Assembly (NCBI RefSeq): GCF_036898095.1
Contig: NC_090759.1
Coordinates: 18,529,640-18,593,639 of the forward strand
Length of the DNA: 64,000 nucleotides
DNA from: Palaemon carinicauda
Lineage: Eukaryota > Arthropoda > Malacostraca > Decapoda > Palaemonidae
Reading direction: 5' to 3'
Position 1 is the stretch's first letter. Each line of letters begins with the position of its first letter. The notes beneath the pieces are model-generated. The model did not search any database, was not told the DNA's origin, and saw nothing but the letters and a program-made list of their open reading frames with translations. Shown here piece by piece: positions 10,004-21,377 of this stretch. Position numbers and translations under genes: made by a program.

Positions 10004-11000
10004 ATGGGTGACCTATGTTGTAAGATACCGAACAATTTGGATGTGTATAGACCTGCTGACTGGTTTGCAAAAGATGTTGATACAACTATGCCCCCCCAGA
10101 GAAAGCCAAAACCACCAATGTGGCTTGTTGCCGAGCCTAAAGGGAGTAATGGGAATTATTTTGAAATTAGCAAACTAATTCAGAAAAAGGTAGGAACCAT
10201 TGCACCAGGTGATATCTCGCTTTGGGAAAAATAGCTTCCTAATACATGCAAAATCATGCACGCAATCGGTATTACTGTCTAACCTGAAGACAAGTAGTGA
10301 TGATGATATGTTAGATGTCAAACCACACCTAAATTCTAGTTACAGAAGGGGAGTAGTCTTCAATAAAGGTCTGTATGAATTTACAGAAGAGGAAATACTA
10401 GCCATGTGACCATTAACAGAGTGAAAAGGGCATAAGATTCCTGGGACATCAATGATTATCCTTACTTTCCAGGATGCCAATGTGCCTTTCTACATCGTTA
10501 TTAAAAATGAAAGAATTAAAGTTCAAAATTTTCAAACGAAAGCCCTTACAATGTTTCAAGTGTTTCAAATTTGGACACCCTTCTAAAGTTTGTAAAAATG
10601 AAAAAATGTGTAGCATCTGTTCCAGACCTTATCATGGGGACTGTACACTTGAGGCCAGCTGTATGAACTGCAACTCAAACCATAAATCCACGGACAAGAG
10701 CTGCGAGATTTATAAGTTTGAAGAAGCTGCCCTCAACAAATCCAGTGTAGAACACACAAGTGTGGGACATGCCAAAAGACTACTGAATAAACCAAACAGC
10801 TATGCAAAGGCATTGAAATCAAGAGAAAATATACCATTGGAGACATCAAACCCACGTAGTGCTGCCAGTAATTCCAAGAAAAGAAATACATCATCTAATG
10901 ATAGAAAGGTTTTGCATGACAAGGTAAGCATATTGCCTTCCAAGGCTTTGCCATGGTGTATTAAAACTGCGGCACTGCTCATTTCTATAAAACCTTCATC
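10004..11000 (+). pseudogene. LINE ORF1 (gag-like, CCHC zinc knuckles)
   Basis: An N-terminal stretch (MGDLCCKIPNNLDVYRPADW) is followed after stops by the nucleic-acid-binding part at about 10550-10710. That part has CFKCFKFGHPSKVC, CSICSRPYHGDC and CMNCNSNHKSTDKSC, three successive Cys/His clusters of the C2HC type found in ORF1 of jockey and I-like LINEs. After them comes a basic Ser/Lys-rich region. ORF1 binds the element RNA. Two in-frame breaks near 10230 and 10410 make it non-functional, and its C-terminal part resumes beyond the repeat at about 11700-12110. Confidence 0.75.
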
Positions 11001-11019
11001 CCCCATTACCAACAATGGG

Positions 11020-11648
11020 GTTGGTAGAAGGTTGGCCAGGGCACCAGCCACCCGTTGAGATACTACCGCCAGAGAGTTATGGGGTCTTTGGCCAAACAGT
11101 ATTACATTGGATCCTTCTCTCTGGTTACGGTTCATTTTCCCTTTGTCTACATATACACCGAATAGTCTGGCATATTCTTTACATATTCTCCTTTGTCCTC
11201 ATATACCTGACAACACTGAGATTACCCAACAATTTTTCTCTCAAGGGGTTAACTACTGCACTGTAATTGTTCAGTAACCACTTACCTCTTGGTAAGAGTA
11301 GAAGAGAGACTTTAGCTATGGTAAGCAGCTCTTCTAGGAGGAGGACACTCCAAAATCAAACCATTGTTCTCTAGTCTTGGATAGTGCCATAGCCTCTGTA
11401 CCATGGCCTTCCACTGTCTTAGGGTTAGAGTTCTCTTGCTTGAGGGTACACTCGGGCACACTATCTAATTTTTTTTCCTCTTATTTTGTTAAAGTTTTTA
11501 TAGTTTATTTAGGAAATATTTATTGTAATGTTATTGTTCTTAAAATATTATATTTTTCCTTGTTTCCATTCCTCACTGACCTATTTTCCCTGTTGGAGCC
11601 CCTGGGCTTATAGCATCCTGCTTTTCCAACTAGGGTGGTAGCTTGGCA

Positions 11649-11691
<43 letters not shown>
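11020..11691 (+). repeat. Dispersed (AAT)n-tailed repeat, non-autonomous non-LTR type
   Basis: It starts near GGTTGGCCAGGGCACCAGCC, has CCATGGCCTTCCACTGTCTT and TTGCTTGAGGGTACACTCGG in the middle, and ends GCTTTTCCAACTAGGGTGGT plus an AAT array (11649-11690). A second copy is inverted at 33895-34505. Its last ~100 bp are shared with the LINE tails at 23850-23960 and 60517-60620. No protein frame spans it. It inserted into the ORF1 region of the LINE at 10004. Confidence 0.8.
11649..11690. repeat. (AAT)n microsatellite tail
   Basis: About 14 AAT units form the 3' tail of the dispersed repeat, an arrangement common for non-LTR tails. Confidence 0.9.
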
Positions 11692-12120
11692 GTACTAACC
11701 TCTCTCAGGTCATGTTCTTGCCTGATTTGATGGAGGTTCCACCCGAAACCAAGTTACCAGGTGCACCTGGGGAAAGTGCAAAAACCTGGTAGCTCACCAC
11801 CTATAAATCGGAAAAGAGAGAGACCTCCATCTCTCTCACCCCTTTCCATAAGAAATATTAGAGTTATGACATCAAATAAATATGATGTTTTGTCTGTTGA
11901 TGTTTCTGATCAACCAGAAGACAAGTTGAATAAAAAAGAAATTCAAGTTGAGGTCCACCATTCCCCTCAACAATTGGATCAAAAGGACAAGAAGAAAAAT
12001 GCAAACAGAAAACCATAATCATCAAGACCCTCTGTAATAAAACCACCGGGAAATAGTGTTAGATCAAAAATTGCTAATGGGAAGACTTCATCTAAAAGTT
12101 CTTACAAAAAATAAACCATA

Positions 12121-13165
12121 GGTGCCTCCATTTTGCAATGGAATTGTCAGGGTTTAAGGGCCAAATATGAAGAACTTAAGCTCTTAATTCATGAGCATTC
12201 TCCCATAATTGTATGTCTACAGGAGAGCAAGCTTGATGCTAATACCCCTTGTCCTATTGAATAGATTAGCTATAGGACACCATATGATCACGGAGTAGGA
12301 ACCATGGCTTAAGTCCCATATATATTCGTCGAGATGTTCCTCAAATACCTTTATGTATCTGTAAACCTTTGCAGGCAGAGGTTGTACATATTGATATAGG
12401 GAGAAAATATACAATCTGCTCGCTGTACTTGCCTCCAAATGATAACATATCTTATGATGATTTAATAGAGGTTATTTAACAGCTCCCTCAACCTTTTCTT
12501 TTACTTGGAGATTTGAATGGTCGACATCCTTTTGTGGGGTGACGTTTGAGCAAACACCAGGGGCAATATTATATCATCAATTATGGAGAACGAGGATGTC
12601 GGACTCCTTAATACAGGAGAGCCCCCACACTTCCATGTTCAGACAGGTACCTTGTCATGCATTGACCTTTCAATTGCAAGCTCTAACTGCCTTCTTGATT
12701 TCTATTGGAGGACATTAGATGATTTGCATACTAGTGATCATGCACCAACCATTATAAACACCAACAAGGGTCCACCTTTACAAAGATCTCCACGATGGGA
12801 TCTTGATAAGGCGGACTAGGATAGATTTCATTAGCTAAGCAAAATTGAAGGAAATGCAGAACAATTTGAAAATATTGATGATGTCATAGACTTACTGAAT
12901 GGAACCCTTCATACAGCAGGAGTTAATTCAATTCCCAAAGCAAGAGGGTTATTCAAACGACGACCAGTCCCCTGGTGGTCCTAAGAACTAACTGCCCTGC
13001 TAGAAGATCTTTAACTCGACTGCGCAGACACCATACTGAGGACAATTTGATTATATACTGTAAAAGAAATGTAGAACACAGTTCCGTTGTGCCATGAAAG
13101 AAGCAAGGCGCCAGTTATGACATCATCATCTCAACATGACGACTCACGATGTTGGTCCTTCTCTG
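12121..13165 (+). pseudogene. LINE ORF2 endonuclease (broken)
   Basis: Motifs of the apurinic-type endonuclease appear in order across frames: SILQWNCQGLRAKYEEL near 12130; IVCLQESKLD (catalytic Glu) near 12210-12240; LLLGDLNGRHP, frame-shifted, near 12500; and DDLHTSDHAP (catalytic Asp-His) near 12720-12745. Then comes RSPRWDLDKAD. The linker continues to about 13165 (CAMKEARRQ). The RT is absent. The catalytic residues are recognisable but the frame is interrupted at least five times. Confidence 0.7.
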
Positions 13166-14129
13166 CAGATTACTCTGTGACGCAGGTTTTACAAGAAAGG
13201 ATGTGAATGCTCCAGGTGACTTTCACAACCTTTCTCCTGCAAGATGTGACCCACAGGAGCTCGATACAATCTCTATTGGTCCGGTGGTGGCTGCACAACA
13301 GCTGGTTGTATACCTCAAGCTCCTTATTGGACAAGTAGCAGAAGGTTGAGGGCACCGTTACCCAGTTTTAGTCTGCGTGAATGAAAAGATTTGACTGGCT
13401 CTTATTCTTTTCTTCATCCTACCCTCTCGTGGGGAAAGCAGCATCCTGGGTTCTCTGCATAAGCTGACCTCAAACCACTGCAGGTAAACCATGCTCCCTT
13501 GTGTACCTAGTGTTAAGCTAATACTGTTGCATCCCCATACCCTGGCGAGGTGGTATTGGGAAAGTCTTGATTACATCAGTTTTTTCCTACAATAGACTCA
13601 AAATAACTTTACCTAGACAGTCACACTTCTGCATGTCTCAACACACAGCTTGCGTAGGCTGCGGACCTTGCATAGCAAGGTTTTAGCGAGGACAGGGACT
13701 CCTTGTTTCTGAGTACTAACATACTCAGATAAGGAGCCCACGGGTAAAGCCAAAAGCCAGATTGGCAGGGACGTCCACCCTTCCTAATGGGCGAGTCACC
13801 TCCTAATAAATAGTGTGGTTTGTATTCCAGTTACGGAACAAATGACAAATTCGTAGATAATTTGTATTTTTCTTAACTGTAGAAACCTTAGCTATTTATA
13901 CAAACTTGCCCGTCAGCCCTATCCCCCTTGAAGTCTTACCTCCAGGCAAAGTGAGCTAAATCACAGGTGTGTGAACGTGAGTGGTAGCAAGCTAACTAGC
14001 GGTGTGGGTAGTTAACCTCGTTAAAATTTTAATAGCTCATCATTTCAGCTCCGCCGAAAGTAATACCCCAAATAAATAGCTAAGGTGTGTATAGTTAGGA
14101 AAAATACAAATTATCTACGAATTTGTCAT
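13166..14129 (+). mobile_element. 3' end of a DIRS-like retrotransposon (copy A)
   Basis: It begins with the recombinase C-terminus: DYSVTQVLQ, then FTTFLLQDVTH and, in another frame, GPVVAAQQLV. The aligned block in copy B is NYSVVQVLQ...FTAHYIKDVT...SVGPVVAAQ. The Tyr position of copy B (HY) is Leu/Phe here. A 3' non-coding part (13340-13800) follows, then a foldback whose arms ATGACAAATTCGTAGATAAT (13842) and its inverse (ending 14129) bracket the ITR. A partial inverse of the same end just upstream (13800-13841) fits an internal complementary region. This is the layout of a DIRS1-type 3' end. Confidence 0.65.
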
Positions 14130-14890
14130 GTTAACTGGGTGTCATTTGTTACTTCGAAACACTTCCGGAAGAGGGCTTTTGTATACAATTTCTTAAAATT
14201 TGAAATAACCTGTTGGTCCATGGGCTGAAAAATAGGTATCTTATTCAGTGGTAGGAATTTCACTTTGATGAAACTAAATTCATTAACTAAATCATCCTCT
14301 AAACCTGGTGGTTGAGCAGGAGCATTGTTCATGGTTAAGAGGCATCTTATTGGCAACTTGTTTGCCATATGATATTCTTTCACTTGAGAGGCAAAAACTA
14401 AGAACACCCACTCATTGAAAATTTGTCTGGTAACCCAAGCCTTTGTGTTTGCCTGCCACATATCAGGTAATTCTCTTCATATTGTTTTTTATGAAGATCC
14501 ATGGGTTGTCTGAATGATACACAAACAATGGTTTTATCTCATAATCACCACTAGCATTTGCAAGACAATAAAAGTGAGCCTATCCTATCCTAGTTACATG
14601 ATGTTTACCAGTTCAGATTTTTCATTTTTTGAACCAACTTCTGTTGGCTGTACCAGCAGTTTTCTTTTCAAAGTCACCGTAAATGCTTTTTCAAAAATAA
14701 AAGCTTCACTAATACTGAATTATCACTGGGTAACTCCCTTTCACTGATGATTATAAGAAGCAGCTCTTCCTTTTCTTTCATTACCTGAAACCTTAGTTTA
14801 GTTATCAGTGTCACACATTTTGCAATATTAGCTGCCTTTATCACGTCTTTGTTCTTCAGGAATGTCAAAATCGTCTATTTTGGAATGCCA
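14130..14890 (-). pseudogene. Tigger-type transposase fragments (CENP-B-like DNA binding and DDE)
   Basis: The DNA-binding part reads KAANIAKCVTLITKLRFQV and KEELLLIIISE near 14850-14750, matching the second helix-turn-helix of Tigger/jerky proteins (AANIAKGVT...QV.EE.EKLLL.WI). The catalytic part at 14461-14130 has WVTRQIFNEWV, then LLTMNNAPAQPPGLEDDLV, then PMDQQVISNFKKLYTKALF. In the family the second block is LLL.DNAPAHP; here the catalytic Asp is Asn and the His is Gln. The copy is therefore catalytically dead as well as deleted. Confidence 0.8.
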
Positions 14891-15173
14891 TACCAAGAAG
14901 CAAGATCCGAGACATGAACGTCGTTTTCATATTTGGCAATGTGTCCTTTTTTTTTTTTAATAGCACAATTTGCAACACAGCACAACGCGCCAGTCTTCCT
15001 TCGATGGTAGGCCGACTCAAGCTGACGCTGGGCAATTGGCGGGACGCTGTTCGGCTAACTCTGCTGTTCGAGATCTGAAAATTTGTTAGGATTCAGAGAC
15101 ATTTTGAACTCATATTTTTTGGTCAGATACTGAATTGTTAGACTTGAGTGGGTCGAGTACCGAGGTTCCACTG
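14130..15173 (-). mobile_element. Tigger/pogo-type DNA transposon relic
   Basis: Its outer end is CAGTGGAACCTCGGTACTCG read on the minus strand from 15173, followed outside by TA, the pogo-family target. The transposase follows on the minus strand. The other end is missing: the element stops exactly at the end of DIRS copy A at 14129. Internal deletions remove most of the transposase between residues of the DNA-binding part and the DDE part. Confidence 0.8.
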
Positions 15174-15319
15174 TATCGCAAAAGAACGAGAAGAGCTTGA
15201 TGCCAGATTAAGAGAGACTTGTTAGCACGGGGAAGACCAAGAGGAGAATCGCAAAAATTTTCTCCTTGTGGATCAGGCAAATAATAGAAAGGATATTATC
15301 TTTGGGCCGCTCGGCTTCT

Positions 15320-16333
15320 TATAGACGCCTCCATTCACACGTCAGAGAAAATAAGTACTTCAGTGGCATTTAATAAAAATTATTCTGTGGTGCAGGTGCT
15401 ACAAGCGGACAAGTGAAAATGTCAATGACGTTCACTGCCCACTACATTAAAGATGTAACCCGCAAGGAACGTAGACACATTCTCAGTAGGTCCTGTGGTG
15501 GCTGCTCAAAACGTGGCTTATTACAGCACACCTCGGCTCCCTTGTGGGACAAGAGCAGAGGGTCGAGGGCTGACGTTACTCGCAGGTAAGTTTAGAGTGA
15601 ATGTATGAGTGACTGGTCACTTCCTACTTCATCTACCCCTCTTTAGGGGCACAGCATTCGAAAAACTCTTTACAGCTGACCTCGTCATTCTGCGATTGAA
15701 TACCACGCTTGTTGAGTAGCCTGATATGTGAGTATATTTGTTATGCTCCTGTCCTCCTGTCAGAGGGAGTTGGATAAATTGTGATTTAGTAAAAGTCTTA
15801 ACCCGAATACATACTAATCTCAGTTCTCATAGAAATGTTATTTTTTCCCAGCGCTGATTGCCCAGGCCGTCATCCTACGAGGATAACGAGGTGCAGGGGT
15901 CCCTCAAGGGCAACCTGTATTAGATGCCATCCCTGAACTTACCAGCCAATTGTTTTGCAGACTTGCACCCACCTAAAGGTAAGTCTCCATAGTAAAGAGT
16001 GGAAGGTTTGTATTTTTTAGCTGGAACAAATAACAAATTTGGAAATAATTTGTATTTGTCCAAGCAATACAAACCTGAAGCTTTTTACACATACTGTACC
16101 CACCAGCACTTATCCACGGAAAGTTCTGCTGTAATTACAAAAGTGACGGTTAGTCGCTAGTGCTGGTGTGAGCGGGGGCTAGCCTACCCCGCTCCTCCTC
16201 CGCTAACTATCGGTGGGTAGTTGCACCCTGACATAAAGGTTATTGGCTATTTCAGCTTCGCCAAAATAAATGCTCCCATAGTAAAGAGCTCCAGGTTTAT
16301 ATTGCTAGGAAAAATAAAAATGATTTCCAGATG
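15320..16333 (+). mobile_element. 3' end of a DIRS-like retrotransposon (copy B)
   Basis: The recombinase end reads HTSEKISTSVAFNKNYSVVQ, then FTAHYIKDVTRKE, then SVGPVVAAQ (15340-15520). Aligned with the 50-kb element (HDPRKVASSLNFF...FYKHYAKQV), it keeps the His and Tyr but has Glu for the second Arg. A 3' non-coding region follows. At 15985-16090 a junction-like palindrome, CATAGTAAAGAGTGGAAGGT to AATACAAACCTGAAGC, fits the internal complementary region. The ITR then runs to 16333 (AAAAATGATTTCCAGAT). Copy A and copy B are diverged relatives of the same family. Confidence 0.65.
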
Positions 16334-19300
16334 TATATGTTTTTTTTTGGGGGGGTAGCCCTCAAACTTAGAGGAAGTGCCATGGTAGATAAAAAGATGG
16401 AAAATAAATTATTTATGGAGAAGTTGGCAGTGCTTTTGCTTTCAAATTTAGAAATGCTATTATTTCAGGTAAGCTGGTTAGTACAGTATTATGTTATTAC
16501 TATATCAATATATAGTGTAATCTGTACAGTACTTGTGTTTTTTTATATTGAACAGTTTAAACTTGTACTGTGAAATGTGTATCCATTTACTGTACTTACC
16601 CTTACAAAAGATGATTTAAAAATTATGTACTTTACTGTAATAGACAGTACATTTCCGTTGTGTAATTTATTATCGACATACTTAAGTCGTAAAATTACAG
16701 TACATAATTTTACATATACAGGTACTATAAGCAAATTTATGTTTAAGATCTTTAGGCTTATAGTTTCCTATGACAGTATCTGGAGGAGGTGTTTGAAGCA
16801 GCAGGTAACATTACTCGGTACACCCTCTTCTCTCCTGGTTCCTCATTTCACCCCAAAATACTACATAGCATTCACATCTCGCACACTGACTTTGCATTGT
16901 TATTCACTAGTTAGTTATCACATCAAACATTATTGCATGCAAACCTTAGTTAGTGCTTGCCCTAACTCCTCCATTGAGTAATATTGATGGAGTATGGGCA
17001 AGTACCTTGTGATGTGATAAGGGTGGAGTTGGCCAAACAGCGAATAGTGCGTGGAGGGTGGGATGTGAGGTGCCGTTGTACTTGCGTACTTTAGTGTATG
17101 TGGCTTAGTAAAAGGTAGCATTATAAGATATTTTTGTATTTATAAACAATTACATAAACTTTCAGCATCCAAATGACACAGTATCACAGACATCAAATTA
17201 CAAGACAATAATGATTAACAACAGTCATCCTTATTACTACCATTTCATTTTATGAAGCTGAATGACATATTTACATCAACTGGACTAAAAAAAGATTTTT
17301 TAATAAGTTTTACAAGCTCGGCGTGTGCTCTGCTCGTACATAACAAGATTAACAGTCATTTACAGTACTGTACTGTATTTCTGCTAAGAATAGAAGAATG
17401 AAATGCATAATGGCTCCACTTCCAAGATTGAAAGATAACTTTAGAATTAAGAATTAATTTGGACTTTTAGAATGATAGCTAGGGATATCATACAAATCAA
17501 GATTATACTGTACAGTCTTATTTACTGTTTAGGAATGATTTACTAAGAAAAAAAAAGTGTTAAACTTTATGCTGGCTATTGTTTTCAATTCAGGCACTTG
17601 AAATAAAAGTTTATATATAAAAGATACATTTGGAGATTAGTTTTTAAAGATTTGTTTATTTTTTAGGTAAGGGATGGTACAGTTTTTAAGTCTTCTATTT
17701 ACCATTCTTTTTCACCCATTTATGACTTTATTTGGAAAGGAGAACATACTTAATTGCACTGCAATTTTATAGTCCTTCATAAGTTTCAGCTCCTTAATGT
17801 TGTTTGTGTAAGCTAGTATTTTAAAATATTCCTATTTTGTATTAGTTTCACTTTTTTTCATGTACTGTCAATAATCTTTATTTAGAACTAATTTTTTTTC
17901 CCAGTTTTGGGTAATGAAAAGTTTCTTCTGTTATTTAAATGAAAGTCCTCACCCCAGCTTAACTTCTTCCATATTTCATAGGAGATTAAATGAGTTTGAA
18001 CTCCATTTATTATTCATATCGGTCAGGAAGCAGTTGTTGTGAGGTTTTATTAACAAAAGACATTAAATTTTTTTGAGATTCAAAATATATTATTAAGAAT
18101 ACAGTAATGTAAACTAAAATTGTTTGGTTGCTGTGGAGTGAGGTATAAAAGTGCATGACGTCCATATTTTATCTTATTGAAATAAGAATTATATTAAAAA
18201 CAAATTAAGCCGTAATACCAAAGTATCGGACAAAGTGACATTTGGTGACGTTTTAAAGTACAGTACAGGAAACTCCCGGTATCATGGAATCATAATTTTT
18301 CAATGTAAGCTCAAATTTTTTTTTTTATTGGGAAATGCATGCTAAGGGGTGGAATGGATAGTGCTGTGTATTCATCAAAGGGAACCTTTAGCGTTATACA
18401 TAACATAATGGAACATTTCCTGAAAAATCTTTATTCAAACTTGTGTCCAAAGTAGGAAGTAATTTAAACAATACAGTATGAAAATATTCTGTTTCTGGAA
18501 GTTTTGATTTATGATAGATAGGATAAACAGTATCACAACTAGAGCTTTCATAGGATTTGATTTTAATTTGGGAACCATCATTTGATGTTTGAATAAAGAT
18601 GTCACTGGCTCATCTTTCTCACCTTGGTCTTAAATGGGCACGTGGACATAAAAGGTAAAGGCAATACAGTACAGTATATAATTCTTAAAGGCAAAGTTCT
18701 GAAAATGTGTTTCCACCTTTAAACCTAAGGTATGGCATTGGGGTTTTAGGTTTAAATTTTTTGTTATTACTCTTCTTAATACGGTATATTATTATAAATG
18801 TATTAAATTGTAACTTAATTACCGGTATATGGAATGGTTTTTTGTTTCTTGAAGAGCACAATATTTTTCATCTTTTAAGGGGCTTCTAGTCTTAGGATGG
18901 TAAATTGTTTATACTGTACAAGTATTTAAACTTAGAAAATGCCTAAATAAAAGCTAGAAAATGTCTGAAAAAAGTTAATACTTCAGTATAAAATTAACTT
19001 CAACATATTTTACAAGTCAATTATCTTAACCTAACCTATTTGATAAGAATATATATGAAAATTAATGCCTCAATTTTTTTTCATTTAAGTAGGAAAAGTC
19101 CTAAAAACCATTAGGTAAGGAATAACCCTCTTGTGTAAATTGCCAACAATGGTCGGCTTAAAATTAAAATCTGATCTTCTTTTGGTGTGCAGACAACAAA
19201 AAGTGAGTTGCATATTTTTTTATTGTAGTTTGAGATATTTTCAGTTTATTTTTCACTCGTACAGTATCCTTATCCATCTTCAGGAAAAAATTGTCATAGC

Positions 19301-20585
19301 TATACTGAACTTTATTTTAATTGTAAAAATCTAGAAACAGTTTGAGTAGACTGCTAATTTGCTAATGAGATGTCACAATGGAAATGAAATAGAAGTATAT
19401 CAATTTTCAAGATAGCACTTTTAAATCTAAAAGTACAGTATATGAACACAACATATGTATTACATATAGTCTAGGGATTCAAGTTCAGAGGGCATATCAA
19501 ATAATTCTTCAGAAAACAAAATAACTCTCTAAAAAATAAGTTTTATAAAAAAAATTCTGTAAACTATCCCTAGAATGTTAAATAAAATAAAATTTTGACA
19601 TGGGAAATTCCTATTTCCATAAAGAATTATCACTTAAATGGTATGCATCTCATTTTCAACCAATGTTTTCCATGAGGCATTATGAAGAGGTAATGTCATA
19701 CTTGCAAGAAGTTTGATTCTTCATCAATTTGCTAATTTAGTTTTTCTATAATTTCAGTTATTTTTTTTCTCACTGATATTAAATAATTTACATATCTACT
19801 CAGTTCCAGGATATAATATCTCTCAATAGATGTATATTATCAAGATTTAATTTGAAGACTAGGTTTTCCTACTTGAAATAGTATCGTTTTTTTTTTAAAT
19901 CAAGTAAAATAGAGTATTTATTATACTAATTTCAGTCCTCCTAAGACTATTAAATGTAATAGGAAAAATATATCTTGCTAATAGATCTTTAATTGATGAA
20001 AAGTCACTGCTTTAACTTTTAATGTCAGGATGGCATCGGTTGGAAGTTTTGTGGGGTGGTAAAGGCAAGTTCAGTGAAAGCCTTAACCCTCAAGCAGGTC
20101 TTAATTCTGGTCTACATAGTTTGATATGGTTACTAGTAGTTTTACCCCATTCCCCTAGTTTATGTATTCTGTAATGTGTAATATGTTAATTGTAAGATTT
20201 ATGTGAAACTATATTTTCCCTTCTAATCTAGTTTTCTTGTTATTGGCATTTATTTTTCTTTGCTTCAATAAATAGGACATATGAATATTGTATATGCAAA
20301 TATAAATACCAAACCTTCGTGCCCAGCCATAAGGAGTTTAGAACCACCTATTCATGGTTTGGTTAATATTCTAGAAGGTATCTTTATGCTTATCCCTAAA
20401 GTTTGTGTGTGTTTCACTAAAGTTAATTAATGGCAAATTTAGCTACTAAGATAGAATGTGCACATGCTTGTTCCTAAAGTCAACTTTCTGGTTTAGGATT
20501 GGACATGACAGTCAAGCCACTTCAATTTTTCAATTGGTAATCAATTTGGAGCTCCCTCTCAGTAACAAATAACCCAAGCAATAAT
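16334..20585. other. Long anonymous AT-rich stretch
   Basis: About 4.2 kb without a convincing gene or recognised transposon. It is rich in TACAGTA, TACTGTA and overlapping ACTGTACAGT strings (for example near 16600, 17365, 18258 and 18668). An exon-like segment ending TTTCAG|GTAAGC at 16468 was considered and rejected. It could be intron or old, unrecognisable repeat. Confidence 0.5.
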
Positions 20586-20720
20586 GGAATTTTGATAATA
20601 GAATTATTTCTATACTCACCTGAAGTTCATAGTGCTTCTTGTCAATTTGGTGGGGGTAGGGGGTCATGTTTATAAACATCAGGTGAGTATAGAAATAATA
20701 AATTTTATTACTAAAATTCC
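20586..20720. repeat. Short foldback with DIRS-like ends
   Basis: The left arm GGAATTTTGATAATAGAATT continues into ATTTCTATACTCACCTGA. The right arm (20683-20720) is its inverse over about 38 bp, and about 60 bp separate them. The pattern 'ATTTTGAtaa...TTATTTCTA' resembles the DIRS-type termini at 7624, 26105 and 50095. It may be a minimal internally deleted element. Confidence 0.55.
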
Positions 20721-21377
20721 ACTTCTACGAAACTCCTAATGCTCATAGTACTCACACTGGAGTTAAGAGTAGTGAAGGAAAATATAGGAAATGCAACATC
20801 CTAGAATTATAAACTTTATCAATTACCTTTTCGCCTAGTTAAACGGTACCCAATTGTAAATTTAACAAATCTGTTATAGCTGGTGCTTCTAGATTGGATT
20901 CCCCAACACATCTGCACCAACAAACTTTAAAAAAACAACTGTATACATTTATTGTAGTACCCAATAGCATGCATTTGTTATAAAAGACTATAATAACCTG
21001 AAAGCAAATTTAAGGAAATTAACAGTAAATTCCTATTTGTTACATTCCCTTCAGCTTCTAAACCACTCCTAAATCTCTTTCCAAAGAAAGATTCCTTAAG
21101 AAAAATAAGACAGCTACTGTAGCTACACTTGTAATATCATGGACTTGAACCATAAAGCTCTTCATCTAAAAAATTCCATGTGTTCTCTGTTACTTAACCC
21201 TTAACAAGAAATGACAGCATTTTTGATAAAGACACCCCAAGATTTTGACCCCACAAAACGATAAGAACGTTCCCCATAATGTTTTCAATCTTATCTAAAT
21301 AAATCTATTCCCGGATATATCTCCTACTTTTTTTCTAAAATAGAGGGATATGAAAAAAATTTGGAAAATCTTTTGTC
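20721..21377. other. Unannotated, possibly more DIRS-like decay
   Basis: Minus-strand frames here may continue the recombinase pseudogene to the right, but no motif is secure. Confidence 0.3.

Larger units (their letters stand above)
10004..13165 (+). mobile_element. Decayed jockey/I-type LINE, split by a dispersed repeat
   Basis: ORF1 (zinc-knuckle gag) is followed by ORF2 endonuclease in the usual LINE order. A 670-bp dispersed repeat (11020-11691) interrupts the ORF1 region. ORF2 stops at about 13165, before the RT, where DIRS-like recombinase sequence begins, so RT and 3' tail are missing. Many stops and frameshifts. The element lies inside what may once have been a single DIRS-like element (gag at 8794, recombinase end at 13166). 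Confidence 0.7.

Noticed and set aside
13842..14129. Interpretation as a stand-alone foldback MITE
   Set aside because: Recombinase C-terminus and an ICR-like inverse lie immediately upstream in both copies, so a DIRS 3' end explains it better.
16380..16468. Exon-like segment (MVDKKMENKLFMEKL...) ending CAG|GTAAGC
   Set aside because: No credible acceptor upstream and low-complexity translation; a donor alone is weak evidence.
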